Source: Postechiella sp039985655
GTDB lineage: Bacteria; Bacteroidota; Bacteroidia; Flavobacteriales; Flavobacteriaceae
Length of the DNA: 64,000 nucleotides
Assembly: GCA_039985655.1 (NCBI GenBank)
Contig: JBDWSF010000037.1
Span: forward strand, 62,001-126,000
Direction: 5' to 3'
The translations under genes were made by a program, and so were the position numbers. Numbering within the stretch: position 1 is the stretch's first letter; each line of letters begins with the position of its first letter. This document shows, one piece after another, positions 36,505 through 45,004 of this stretch. A model generated the notes under the pieces. The model did not search any database. It saw only the letters and a list, made by a program, of their open reading frames with translations, and was not told the DNA's origin.

Positions 36505-38889
36505 ATGTTCGCTATACTAAAAAAAGAAATAAATTCATTTTTCGCATCTCCAATTGGTTATTTAGTAATTGCTATTTTTTTATTATTAAACGGTCTCTTT
36601 TTATGGGTGTTTAAAGGGGAATTTAATATTCTAGATTTCGGTTTTTCCGATTTATCATCTTTCTTCCTATTAGCGCCTTGGGTTTTTATATTTTTGATTC
36701 CTGCGGTTACGATGCGTAGTTTTTCCGACGAAAAAAAACAAGGTACTTTAGAGTTATTACTCACCAAACCTGTATCGCATTTACACATTGTTTTAGGAAA
36801 ATATTTTGGAGCATTCATTCTTATTTTTATAGCACTGTTACCAACATTACTTTATGTTTATACGGTTTATCAATTAGGAAATCCTGTTGGTAATTTAGAT
36901 CTCGGCAGTACTTTGGGTTCGTATTTTGGCTTATTGTTTTTAGTAGCAAGTTATACGGCTATTGGTCTGTTTTGCTCTACAGTATCCGAAAATCAAATTG
37001 TGGCTTTTATAAGCGCCGTGTTTCTTTGTTTTCTTTTCTACATTGGTTTTGAAGGCATTGCAGAATTTACAGCAAGTACCTTTATAGAACAATTGGGCAT
37101 GAGCTCGCACTTTAAAAGTATGAGTCGTGGTGTTTTAGACTCTCGCGATATTCTATACTTTTTAAGTATTACCATCTTTTTTATTGTTTTAACTGTTTAT
37201 GGCATTAAAACAGAAAAATTACAAAAACCGGTTTTCACTAAAATTATCGGGTTATTTATTGGGCTCGTTGCTCTAAACAGTATCGGAACGTCTTTTTTTA
37301 CTCGTGCCGATTTAACCCAAGATAAACGTTATACTTTAAGTGATGCTTCTGTAAATATTATTAAAGATTTAAAGTCTCCAATAATAGTAGATATCTTTTT
37401 AAAAGGTGATGATTTCCCTTCCGAATTCAGACGCCTTCAACGTGAAACAAAACAATTACTTGAAGAGTTTTCGGCAAAAAACAACAATGTCCTTTTTAAT
37501 TTCATCAATCCTTTAGAAGACGAAGGTACACGCGAACGCAATATTCAGCAATTAAGCCAGCGCGGCTTAACACCTATGCAATTAAGTGTTAGTGAAAGCG
37601 GAAAATCATCTAAAGCCGTCATTTTTCCATGGGCATTGGCGAGTTACAATAACCAAACAGTAACCATTCCGTTAATAAAAAATAAAATTGGTGCATCGCA
37701 ACAAGAACTGGTTTCTAATTCTGTTCAGCATTTAGAATACGCTTTCGCGGATGGATTTAATAAATTAACACAACCTAAGAAACGAAAAATAGCGATTTTA
37801 AAAGGCAACAAACAACTTGAAGATAAATACATTGCTAATTTTGCAAAAAAGCTAGGTGAGTATTATTTCATTGCTCCGTTTACGTTAGACAGCGTTGCTA
37901 GCAATCCGCAAAAAACACTTAACGATTTAAATAATTTTGATTTAATAATTTCTGCAAAACCTACCGAAGCTTTTACTGAAAATAAAAAACTGGTTATAGA
38001 TCAGTTTACCATGAATGGAGGAAAAAGCCTTTGGCTTATTGATGCTGTTGCCATGGAAAAAGATAGTTTATATAATAGCTCGGGAAGTAATGTCGCGATT
38101 GCAAGAGATTTAAACCTAACGGATTTATTTTTTAATTATGGCGTTCGTATAAACCCTGTTATGGTTAGCACCCTCTACTCTGCTCCAATTACTTTGGCTA
38201 TGGGAGAAGGTAGTGAATCACAATTTCAACATTTAAAATGGCCGTATTCGCCTTTAGCATCTTCGAATAGCAAACACCCTATTGTAAATAATTTGAATTT
38301 AGTAAAATTCGATTTTTCAAATCAAATTGACACCCTTAAAAACAACATAAAAAAGACCATTTTACTAGAAAGTGCGCCACTAACCAAATTGGAAGGCACA
38401 CCAAAACAAGTGAGTATAAACTTAGTAACGCAAGACCAAGACCCAAAAGTTTTTAGCCAAGGCAACCAAACACTTGCTGTTTTACTAGAAGGTGAATTTT
38501 CATCTGCTTATAAAAATAGGATTAAGCCTTTTAAACTTGCCGCAGAAAAAAACACAAGCAGTCCTACCAAAATGGTTATTATTGCGGATGGAGATGTTAT
38601 TAAAAACGACGTTCTTAAAAATAAACCACAAGAATTGGGTTTTGATCGTTGGACAGGAAAAACGTACGGCAACAAAGAATTTTTATTGAATACCGTGAAT
38701 TATTTATTGGATGATGACGGACTTATAAACATTCGATCCAAAGAAATTGTAGTGGCTTTTCTCGATCAGGAAAAAATCTCCGCTCAAAAAACAAAATGGC
38801 AACTTATAAACATCTTACTACCACTGCTATTCCTTGCTGTGTTTGGTTTTATATTTAACTCCCTTAGAAAGAAAAAGTATGCAGCTTAA
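36505..38889 (+). CDS. Fused gliding-motility ABC transporter protein GldF-GldG
   Basis: 794 residues joining two proteins that are separate in Flavobacterium johnsoniae (GldF about 241 residues, GldG about 560). Residues 1-235 are the GldF permease: about six membrane segments, AVTMRSFSDEKKQGTLELLLTKP, ending in TM 217-233. Residues about 240-794 are GldG: a membrane anchor (244-260), DLTQDKRYTLSD at 270-281, a long periplasmic region, and a C-terminal anchor (about 770-788) with KKK after it. There is no stop or start codon at the junction (IKTEKLQKPVFTKI). With the ATPase GldA (not in this window) these form an ABC transporter associated with gliding and, in the same phylum, T9SS function. 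Confidence 0.92.
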   Translation: MFAILKKEINSFFASPIGYLVIAIFLLLNGLFLWVFKGEFNILDFGFSDLSSFFLLAPWVFIFLIPAVTMRSFSDEKKQGTLELLLTKPVSHLHIVLGKYFGAFILIFIALLPTLLYVYTVYQLGNPVGNLDLGSTLGSYFGLLFLVASYTAIGLFCSTVSENQIVAFISAVFLCFLFYIGFEGIAEFTASTFIEQLGMSSHFKSMSRGVLDSRDILYFLSITIFFIVLTVYGIKTEKLQKPVFTKIIGLFIGLVALNSIGTSFFTRADLTQDKRYTLSDASVNIIKDLKSPIIVDIFLKGDDFPSEFRRLQRETKQLLEEFSAKNNNVLFNFINPLEDEGTRERNIQQLSQRGLTPMQLSVSESGKSSKAVIFPWALASYNNQTVTIPLIKNKIGASQQELVSNSVQHLEYAFADGFNKLTQPKKRKIAILKGNKQLEDKYIANFAKKLGEYYFIAPFTLDSVASNPQKTLNDLNNFDLIISAKPTEAFTENKKLVIDQFTMNGGKSLWLIDAVAMEKDSLYNSSGSNVAIARDLNLTDLFFNYGVRINPVMVSTLYSAPITLAMGEGSESQFQHLKWPYSPLASSNSKHPIVNNLNLVKFDFSNQIDTLKNNIKKTILLESAPLTKLEGTPKQVSINLVTQDQDPKVFSQGNQTLAVLLEGEFSSAYKNRIKPFKLAAEKNTSSPTKMVIIADGDVIKNDVLKNKPQELGFDRWTGKTYGNKEFLLNTVNYLLDDDGLINIRSKEIVVAFLDQEKISAQKTKWQLINILLPLLFLAVFGFIFNSLRKKKYAA

Positions 38890-38928
38890 ATGTTAATAAG
38901 TTTGTTTCGAATTTTAATTGCTATCGAA

Positions 38929-38936
38929 TATATTTG
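38929..38936 (+). promoter_or_regulatory. -7 box of the dnaN promoter
   Basis: TATATTTG, a full TAnnTTTG match with TTTG at 38901-38904 as a possible -33 element; leader of about 30 nt. Confidence 0.55.
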
Positions 38937-38973
38937 TAAGTAAGATTTATTTAAATTTAAATTACATTCATAA

Positions 38974-40092
38974 ATGAAATTCATAGTATCAAGTACATAC
39001 TTATTAAAACAACTACAAGTTTTAGGAGGCGTTATAAACAGTTCGAATACATTACCTATTTTAGATAATTTTTTATTCGAATTAGACCACGATAAACTTA
39101 CTGTTTCTGCGAGTGATTTAGAAACTACTATGGCTTCGTCTTTAAATGTAGAAAGCGAAAGCGAAGGTAGTGTTGCCATTCCTGCGCGTTTACTTTTAGA
39201 TACCTTAAAAACGTTTCCAGAACAACCTTTAACTTTTGTTATTGAAGAAAATAATACGGTAGAGATTAGCTCTAACCACGGTAAATACGCATTAGCTTAT
39301 GCTAACGGTAATGAATTCCCTAAAGCTGTTGCTCTTGAAGATCCAAGTACAACAGTAATTAAAGGCGATGTACTTGCAACAGCTATTAGTAAAACCATTT
39401 TCGCTGCTGGAAACGACGATTTACGCCCAGTAATGAGTGGTGTGTTTTTTCAGTTTTCTACAGAAGGTTTAACCTTTGTTGCTACCGATGCTCACAAATT
39501 AGTAAAATATACACGTGAGGATGTTAAAGCAAATCAAGTCGCAGAGTTTATTATGCCTAAGAAACCTTTAAATCTTTTAAAAGGTATTTTGGCTGCTAGT
39601 GATGAAGACGTAACGATTGAATATAACGAATCTAACGCTAAGTTTACTTTTGATAATTCTGAATTAATTTGTCGTTTAATTGATGGAAAATATCCGAATT
39701 ATGAAGCGGTAATCCCTAAAGAAAATCCAAATAAATTATCGATTGACAGAAATCAATTTTTAAATTCTGTACGTCGAGTTAGTATATTCTCGAACAAAAC
39801 AACCCACCAAATTCGTTTAAAAATTGCTGGTGCTGAGTTAAATATTTCGGCTGAAGATATTGATTACAGCAACAAAGCGGAAGAGCGTTTAACTTGTGAT
39901 TATCAAGGTGATGATATGCAAATAGGTTTTAACTCACGTTTTTTAACTGAAATGTTGAATAACCTAAGTGCTACAGATGTACAATTAGAAATGAGTATGC
40001 CAAATAGAGCGGGTATTTTAACGCCTATTGATGGTCTTGATGAAGGAGAGCATATTACAATGCTTGTTATGCCTGTAATGTTGAATAGTTAA
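38974..40092 (+). CDS. dnaN: DNA polymerase III beta subunit (sliding clamp)
   Basis: The processivity clamp of the replicative polymerase. 372 residues, normal length, with three clamp folds. Visible: MKFIVSSTYLLKQLQVLGGV, TVSASDLETTMASS, LTFVATDAHKLVKYTRE, and the C-terminal MLVMPVMLNS that lines the hydrophobic partner pocket. It is not next to dnaA here; gldFG-dnaN neighbours are usual in Flavobacteria, so this does not mark the origin. Confidence 0.97.
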   Translation: MKFIVSSTYLLKQLQVLGGVINSSNTLPILDNFLFELDHDKLTVSASDLETTMASSLNVESESEGSVAIPARLLLDTLKTFPEQPLTFVIEENNTVEISSNHGKYALAYANGNEFPKAVALEDPSTTVIKGDVLATAISKTIFAAGNDDLRPVMSGVFFQFSTEGLTFVATDAHKLVKYTREDVKANQVAEFIMPKKPLNLLKGILAASDEDVTIEYNESNAKFTFDNSELICRLIDGKYPNYEAVIPKENPNKLSIDRNQFLNSVRRVSIFSNKTTHQIRLKIAGAELNISAEDIDYSNKAEERLTCDYQGDDMQIGFNSRFLTEMLNNLSATDVQLEMSMPNRAGILTPIDGLDEGEHITMLVMPVMLNS

Positions 40093-40095
40093 TTA

Positions 40096-40115
40096 ATTCC
40101 TGCGAAGGCAGGAAT
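40096..40115. repeat. Palindromic dispersed repeat ATTCCTGC-GAAG-GCAGGAAT
   Basis: An 8-bp perfect stem with a GAAG loop, 3 bp after the dnaN stop. The motif (cctgcgaaggcagg) is a common interspersed palindrome in bacterial genomes; no T-run follows, so it is not a terminator. Confidence 0.6.
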
Positions 40116-40129
40116 CTTATGATATAAAT

Positions 40130-40161
40130 AAACGCCTTTCTAAAATTGAAAGGCGTTTTTG
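40130..40161 (+). terminator. dnaN terminator
   Basis: AAACGCCTTTC / GAAAGGCGTTT, 11-bp perfect stem, 7-nt loop, T5. Confidence 0.88.
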
Positions 40162-40396
40162 GTTTTTAGTGTTTTGACACAAATTTCACAGATTTTTACA
40201 AATACACGAATTATTACTTTACGATATCTTCTATTTATTACAAATGTGTTATTGATTGTGAACTGATTACTGTCTACTGTGGATTTCCCCACGTTAAGAA
40301 TTGAGGCATTTGCTTTTGTTTTTCTAAAAAAAAGTAAATGTCAAAATCCTGCCCCCTTTTCGAGTAACGTTCGATTTTTTATTAATGTTATTGCAC
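40162..40396. other. Gene-free stretch with dispersed-repeat remnants
   Basis: Part of the 354-bp gap after dnaN. It holds a run of ACA-phased words (acacaaatttcacagatttttacaa type, about 40175-40212) like a common Flavobacteria intergenic repeat, loose GAACTGATTACTGTCTACTGT units (40259-40280), and ATTGAGGCATTTG (40300-40312), shared with 33891-33903. No coding frame and no RNA fold recognised. Confidence 0.5.
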
Positions 40397-40427
40397 AAAA
40401 AAAGCTCACCAATTTGGTAAGCTTTTA
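40397..40427 (-). terminator. Terminator of the DUF4870 gene
   Basis: On the - strand AAGCTTACCA / TGGTGAGCTT with one mismatch, followed by T7; 20 bp after the stop. Confidence 0.78.
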
Positions 40428-40446
40428 AGTTATCTCTTTAACTAAA

Positions 40447-40785
40447 CTAACTAATAAAATTAAGAGATAATGGGTATGCTGGAGTTTCTCCGTTACTCGC
40501 CTTTATGGCATTTATAATAGGGAATACTATTGATATAATTCCTAGAACTACGAAACCTAAAAGTCCTAATCCGAATAATAAAATTAACGGAACGCATACT
40601 ATGCAATAAACAATTAAGCTTAATTGGAAGTTGATGATGTTTTTACCGTGTTGATCCATTTGATATACTTTTTCTTTTTGGGTTACCCAAAGAATTAATG
40701 GCACGATTAAACTACCAAAACCGGTTACTAAGGTTATTAACTGACTTAAATGCGCGATGACTAAAAGTTGTTTATCTTGTCTCAT
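40447..40785 (-). CDS. DUF4870 domain membrane protein
   Basis: 112 residues with three or four membrane segments (about 10-32, 50-75, 75-95). Matches DUF4870: the segment from LSQLITLVTGFGSLIVPLIL through VYQMDQHGKNIINFQLSLIV to GLLGFVVLGIISIVFPIINA, ending NGETPAYPLSLNFI. Function unknown; a small inner-membrane protein. Confidence 0.9.
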   Translation of the reverse strand: MRQDKQLLVIAHLSQLITLVTGFGSLIVPLILWVTQKEKVYQMDQHGKNIINFQLSLIVYCIVCVPLILLFGLGLLGFVVLGIISIVFPIINAIKASNGETPAYPLSLNFIS

Positions 40786-41108
40786 GATGATTGTATTTTT
40801 GATTGATGCTAGTATGACGCAGGATTTACAAAAATGTTACAGTTTTAATAAATTTTATAGTATAAAAGCGTTGAATTAAAAACACTTTACATCTATATTA
40901 AAAAAATAATATTTATTCATTTTTCATAAAAACCAATAAATAGAAATTTATTTCTCGAAACATGACATCGTAAAACACAACCTTATAAACCTTAAAAGCA
41001 TGCCTGTTACACTTTTAAAGAAAATAAAACACACTTAATCGGAAAAATGTAAAAGCTAAAAAATTGTAATGTATATTGCACATGCTATTAATCTTAAAAA
41101 AATCAAAA

Positions 41109-41411
41109 ATGGGATCAAAAAAAAACATTTCTAAATTATTAGGCGCTTTTATATTAGTTTTAGCCTTAACTTTTTCAACTAGTTCTTATGCGGTTGACGG
41201 GAACAGTAAAAAAAGTGAAAAAAGTATAAAAAAACCAAAAAGTATAAAAAAACCAAAAAGCATAAAAAAACCAAAAAGTGTAAAAAAACCAAAAAGTATG
41301 AAAAGCCAAAAAAGCTCTAAAAAGACTAATTCAGTACCAATAGACGGAGGACTTAGTATTTTATTATTAGGAGCAGCTGCTTTTGGTGTTAAAAAATTAC
41401 GTAATAGATAA
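41109..41411 (+). CDS. Lysine-repeat secreted protein with PID-CTERM-like sorting tail
   Basis: 100 residues from the ATG at 41109 (the longer frame adds 11 residues before the signal peptide). Signal peptide 1-28 (LLGAFILVLALTFSTSSYA). Residues 39-68 are five copies of a six-residue unit S-[IVM]-K-[KS]-[PQ]-K. The tail is PIDGG (77-81), a short hydrophobic segment (82-93) and KKLRNR. A PxDGG motif, one membrane segment and a basic end is the pattern of the PID-CTERM protein-sorting signal of Flavobacteria; the processing enzyme is not in this window. The mature part would be a small, very basic exported peptide. A perfect terminator follows. Confidence 0.78.
   Translation: MGSKKNISKLLGAFILVLALTFSTSSYAVDGNSKKSEKSIKKPKSIKKPKSIKKPKSVKKPKSMKSQKSSKKTNSVPIDGGLSILLLGAAAFGVKKLRNR
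41223..41312 (+). repeat. 18-nt tandem repeat inside the PID-CTERM-like gene
   Basis: Five in-frame 18-nt units at 41223, 41241, 41259, 41277 and 41295. The first two are identical, the third and fourth differ by one base each, and the fifth has diverged. Copy number may vary between strains. Confidence 0.92.
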
Positions 41412-41488
41412 TAAGAAAAATTATTTATACCTTATTAGAGGTTGTATAATTACAAATAATTAGTATTTAGCTAATTATTTTATATATT

Positions 41489-41527
41489 AAAAAACCTGAG
41501 CAATAAATTTATTGCTCAGGTTTTTTT
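41489..41527 (+). terminator. Terminator after the PID-CTERM-like gene
   Basis: A 17+17 bp perfect palindrome (core AACCTGAGCAATAAA) followed by T7, 80 bp after the stop. Confidence 0.9.
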
Positions 41528-41898
41528 CTTACTTATAATTTTATCCTTTTTCTCTACGCTCTCTAGAGTTTTAGACACGTTTGTGAAGGACCTGTTGTTC
41601 TAATTAAATTTCATAATATAGAGTCATCTGAAATTGTGGTACTCATTTAAACCAAAAATTAATCTCTTGATAAACTCTTTTCTTTCTTCTTTCTTGTTAG
41701 AAAAACATTGTCCAATCTCATAAACAAATTGAACTTATAAAAGATTGAGTAATCTATTTTTACCCTTGACAGAAAACAAATTGCTTCCAATTGTTTAGCT
41801 AGCTAAATTCATTATTTCTAAACCAGACTTGTTTCAAAAATGAAACTTATTTCTTCTCTCATATATTTAGCATAGCTAGATTTCTTCATAAACGTAAA
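41528..41898. other. Gene-free stretch, possible decayed reading frame on the - strand
   Basis: 371 bp. On the - strand two protein-like fragments lie in different frames: one reading SRVKIDYSIFYKFNLFMRLD and an overlapping one reading VYEIGQCFSNKKEERKEFIK. They could be the frameshifted end of a lost gene. There is no start codon and I recognise no family. Otherwise AT-rich with no clear hairpin. Confidence 0.3.
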
Positions 41899-42741
41899 TT
41901 ATTTAATTACATTCTCTTCACCTTCTTCTATTTTACTTACAGAATCGACTAATTGAACCTTCCAATTTTTAGCCAACCTTATTAATTGTTGGGCAAACGC
42001 CGCCATAAAAAAAGTATTACCCACCATTTCAAAAACTTCTTCTATTAGTCTAGAAAAATGTTCAACTGTATCCAAATCTGTATTAAAAAATGATATTATT
42101 CCATCATAAACACTGACATCCAACTCTTCGAAAAAATCAATAAATACTGAAGCAACAAAACAAGAAAAACCAAGAACTATAAGTATCATTTGATTTTTTG
42201 TTTTTAGGTTTTTAAATAAAAACAACAACATAAAAATTGCTATTAAACCGAAAACGGGTACAAATACAAATTGCCAACCATAACTAGGAAAAACATCAAA
42301 CAAATTAGAAATAAAACTCGGATTATATTCATGCCTAGCTTCAATACTATTACTAAATGCAGTACCAACACTTTCATGTAACATAGAACCATCATCAACT
42401 GCTAAATAAGTAAAAAACAATGCACTTATTCCCCATCCTATTTTTTCTGTTTTTTTCTTTATTAAATTTGGCTTAGAATATAATAAAACAAACAAAATCA
42501 TCCATAAAACAATGGCTATTGCCAATAATTGAATACTAGAAAACCAATTGGGCAAACCATCATCTGCGGCAATATCGACTAAGCTTTGAATGGCATGACT
42601 ATCAGCCCACTCGTAATGATTAAGAAAAACATCCGCAAAACCTAAAAAAAGAATAATTAGACTCCAAAGAAGTATTAGCCCTCTTAACAAAAGTTTTTTA
42701 TTTATTTTAAGTACCTGAATTGATTCTGATTCCTGTTTCAT
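41899..42741 (-). CDS. Polytopic membrane protein of unknown family
   Basis: 280 residues with about six membrane segments (20-38, 66-88, 101-115, 155-176, 184-202, 232-252). Polar residues near or inside the membrane are striking: VDDGSMLHE (Asp116, Asp117, His122, Glu123), FEELD (Glu205, Glu206), and EHFSRLIEEVFEMVG (His228, Glu234, Glu235, Glu238). Such a His/Asp/Glu set recalls membrane metal-dependent hydrolases, but the order does not match a family I know. Short charged tail. Divergent from the sigma-54 activator across 297 bp. Confidence 0.7.
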   Translation of the reverse strand: MKQESESIQVLKINKKLLLRGLILLWSLIILFLGFADVFLNHYEWADSHAIQSLVDIAADDGLPNWFSSIQLLAIAIVLWMILFVLLYSKPNLIKKKTEKIGWGISALFFTYLAVDDGSMLHESVGTAFSNSIEARHEYNPSFISNLFDVFPSYGWQFVFVPVFGLIAIFMLLFLFKNLKTKNQMILIVLGFSCFVASVFIDFFEELDVSVYDGIISFFNTDLDTVEHFSRLIEEVFEMVGNTFFMAAFAQQLIRLAKNWKVQLVDSVSKIEEGEENVIK

Positions 42742-43018
42742 AAAATTAGTATAATAAGATCTTACTATATTAATTGAAAATTTGGTTATATTATATTATA
42801 ATAGACAAAGTGTAAGATTTATTGCCGATGTGCCTTTAGTCGTATCATATTAGTTAATCTAAATAACATTAACAATAGTAAAACAGCAAAAATGCAATGA
42901 ATAATAAATACAGTGTTTCATTCACAAAAAATGTTACCGTTTTAACTTTTTTCAAACTTTTTACTGTGAACTATTTTCGCACTAAAACAAATTGTATACT
43001 ATTTATTCTATATATTTA

Positions 43019-43032
43019 GGCTAGAATTAGCC
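43019..43032. promoter_or_regulatory. Inverted repeat just before the sigma-54 activator gene
   Basis: GGCTA-GAAT-TAGCC, 5-bp arms, ending 6 bp before the ATG; flanking TTA and TAA extend it loosely. It could be an autoregulatory operator or an mRNA hairpin at the start codon. Confidence 0.3.
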
Positions 43033-43038
43033 ACTAAC

Positions 43039-44889
43039 ATGTCTGAAGCAACATCTGAAAACATTATAAATTTCTTATCAGAAATCCCTTTTTTCTCTGA
43101 AGTGTCTCGGGAATCGCTTCAACAATTATACATTAATACAATCCAGGAGGCTTTTATAAAAAACGAAACTATTTTTGAGAAGAATACTGTAGGCGACTCA
43201 ATGTACGTTATCGTTTCTGGAAAAGTAAAGGTTCATGACACCAGTCATTTATACGATACATTGCAAAAAGGCGATTGCTTTGGAGAATATGCGCTTATAG
43301 ATAATAAAGCAAGATCGGCTTCTGTTACTGCTATTGAGAGTACTACCGTTTTAAAAATTGAGCGCCATCAGTTTTTAAATTTAATGTCTAGCGATAGTGG
43401 TTTTTCTCAGGGTATTTTATCTGTTATGATAAAACGACATAGAGAACTGGATGCGATTCAAGAGCATTTAGCACGTTCTAAAAAGGATATTGAATTGGCG
43501 AATTCTAAAATGAGTGGTTTAATTAATGGTGCTATGGATGCCATTATTATGTTTGATAATCATTTTAGAATTATACTGACCAATCCGTCTGCTAATACAG
43601 TTCTAGAAAATGATGATCCATACCAACGTAATGTCTTGTTTTTCTTTGATGATGACAGCTCTAATTTAATTGAAGGTATAGTGAAGTCCGAAATAGAAAG
43701 TAACGCTAAGGCAATAAATAACTACTTACCAAGTGTTGTTAAAGTAATAGGATCTAATGATACCGAAACATTAAATGAGGGCACTATAAGTAAGTATGGA
43801 AACGAAGACAAAACCTTTTACACGTTAATACTAAGAAATATTGAAGAACGCTTAGTTGCTGAAGACACTATTAATTTATTGACTAAACAAACTCAATATT
43901 TAGCTGAAGAGATTAAAGAACTTACGAGCAGCTATGGCATTATAGCAGAAGATAAAAGCATGAAAGCGGCTTTAAACTTAATCCATCAAGTTGCAAAGAC
44001 CGATGCCACTGTTTTAATTCAGGGCGAAACGGGTACGGGAAAAGAATTGGTAGCCCGAGCTATTCATAAAGAAAGTAACCGAAACGATAAACCTTTAATT
44101 AGGATTAATTGTGGTGCCATACCAGCAAATCTTATTGAAAGTGAATTATTTGGTCATGAAAAAGGAGCCTTTACAGGCGCCACGGCTAGTAGAAAAGGGC
44201 GGTTTTTATTGGCAGATAAGGGTACTATTTTTTTAGATGAAATTGGAGAGATGCCATTAGAATTACAACCGAAACTGTTACGTATTATTCAAGAAGGCGA
44301 GTTTGATCCTGTTGGAAGTTCTGAAACGATTAAAGTTGATGTTCGCATTATTGCGGCGACCCATAGAAATCTTTTAGAATTTTCTAAAACAGGAAAGTTT
44401 AGAGAAGATTTGTATTATCGTTTAAACGTGTTCCCTATTGATGTACCCGCTTTAAGAGATAGAGGAAACGATATATGTTTAATTGCTCAAGAAATGATGA
44501 CGCTATTTTCTAAAAAGTTAAACAAACCCATTTTAGACCTTACTGACATGGATAAAACATTATTAACATCTTACCATTGGCCAGGAAATGTTAGAGAGTT
44601 ACAAAATTTAATAGAGCGTGCCGTTATTATTTCGAAAAAGGGCATGATTAATTGGCAAACTATTATTCCAAATAATACAGAAACACCACAAGTAATAACT
44701 GAAGTATCTCAAAATAAAATACTCACTTCAAAAGAATTAATCGCTTTAGAAAAAAACAACATTTTAAAAGCTCTAAGGCAAACTAAATGGAAAATATCTG
44801 GTACAAATGGTGCCGCTGCTATTTTAAAACTACCACCAACTACGCTAGCGTCTCGAATTAAAGCCTTAAACATTGAGCGCCCTATCTAA
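43039..44889 (+). CDS. Sigma-54 activator with N-terminal cyclic-nucleotide-binding domain
   Basis: 616 residues. Residues about 14-130 form a CRP-like cNMP domain; its phosphate-binding cassette FGEYALIDNKARSASV keeps Glu83, Arg92 and Ser93, the residues that hold cAMP/cGMP in CRP. A helix (about 130-160) leads to a PAS-like domain (about 160-275). The AAA+ activator core follows: Walker A GETGTGKE (329-336), the sigma-54-contacting GAFTGA (376-381), Walker B IFLDEIGEMP. A Fis-type HTH ends the protein (about 575-610, GAAAILKLPPTTLASRIKAL). It should bind an upstream site and drive open-complex formation at -24/-12 promoters; such a site and promoter lie directly downstream. Confidence 0.95.
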   Translation: MSEATSENIINFLSEIPFFSEVSRESLQQLYINTIQEAFIKNETIFEKNTVGDSMYVIVSGKVKVHDTSHLYDTLQKGDCFGEYALIDNKARSASVTAIESTTVLKIERHQFLNLMSSDSGFSQGILSVMIKRHRELDAIQEHLARSKKDIELANSKMSGLINGAMDAIIMFDNHFRIILTNPSANTVLENDDPYQRNVLFFFDDDSSNLIEGIVKSEIESNAKAINNYLPSVVKVIGSNDTETLNEGTISKYGNEDKTFYTLILRNIEERLVAEDTINLLTKQTQYLAEEIKELTSSYGIIAEDKSMKAALNLIHQVAKTDATVLIQGETGTGKELVARAIHKESNRNDKPLIRINCGAIPANLIESELFGHEKGAFTGATASRKGRFLLADKGTIFLDEIGEMPLELQPKLLRIIQEGEFDPVGSSETIKVDVRIIAATHRNLLEFSKTGKFREDLYYRLNVFPIDVPALRDRGNDICLIAQEMMTLFSKKLNKPILDLTDMDKTLLTSYHWPGNVRELQNLIERAVIISKKGMINWQTIIPNNTETPQVITEVSQNKILTSKELIALEKNNILKALRQTKWKISGTNGAAAILKLPPTTLASRIKALNIERPI

Positions 44890-44894
44890 AATTC

Positions 44895-44944
44895 ACGATA
44901 TCTCGTAAACAACTAACGATAATTCGTTAATTAATGAATTATCG
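44895..44944. promoter_or_regulatory. Candidate enhancer (UAS) for the sigma-54 activator
   Basis: Two dyads with centres 30 bp apart (about three helical turns): ACGA-TATC-TCGT (44895-44906) and CGATAATTC-N10-GAATTATCG (44917-44925 / 44936-44944, perfect 9-bp arms). They lie about 100-130 bp upstream of the predicted sigma-54 transcription start, the usual place for an enhancer. Confidence 0.5.
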
Positions 44945-45004
44945 CTTTTATTATTCACAAAGAAAACACGATTCAACTATCTGATTTACAATGTTTTAAA
45001 TTGT

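Noticed and set aside
36505..38889. GldF-GldG fusion as two genes with a missed stop
   Set aside because: The frame is open through the junction and no ATG/GTG start with leader exists there; I still list a read check.
38974..40092. Replication origin next to dnaN
   Set aside because: No dnaA, rpmH or cluster of DnaA boxes seen; dnaN beside gldFG is usual in Flavobacteria.
41223..41312. 18-nt repeats as a sequencing or assembly artefact
   Set aside because: Units differ by single bases in an orderly way and keep the frame into a sensible sorting tail.
43015..43035. Sigma-54 promoter before the activator gene
   Set aside because: GG and GC there are 9 nt apart, not 10, and the pair is part of a palindrome too close to the ATG.
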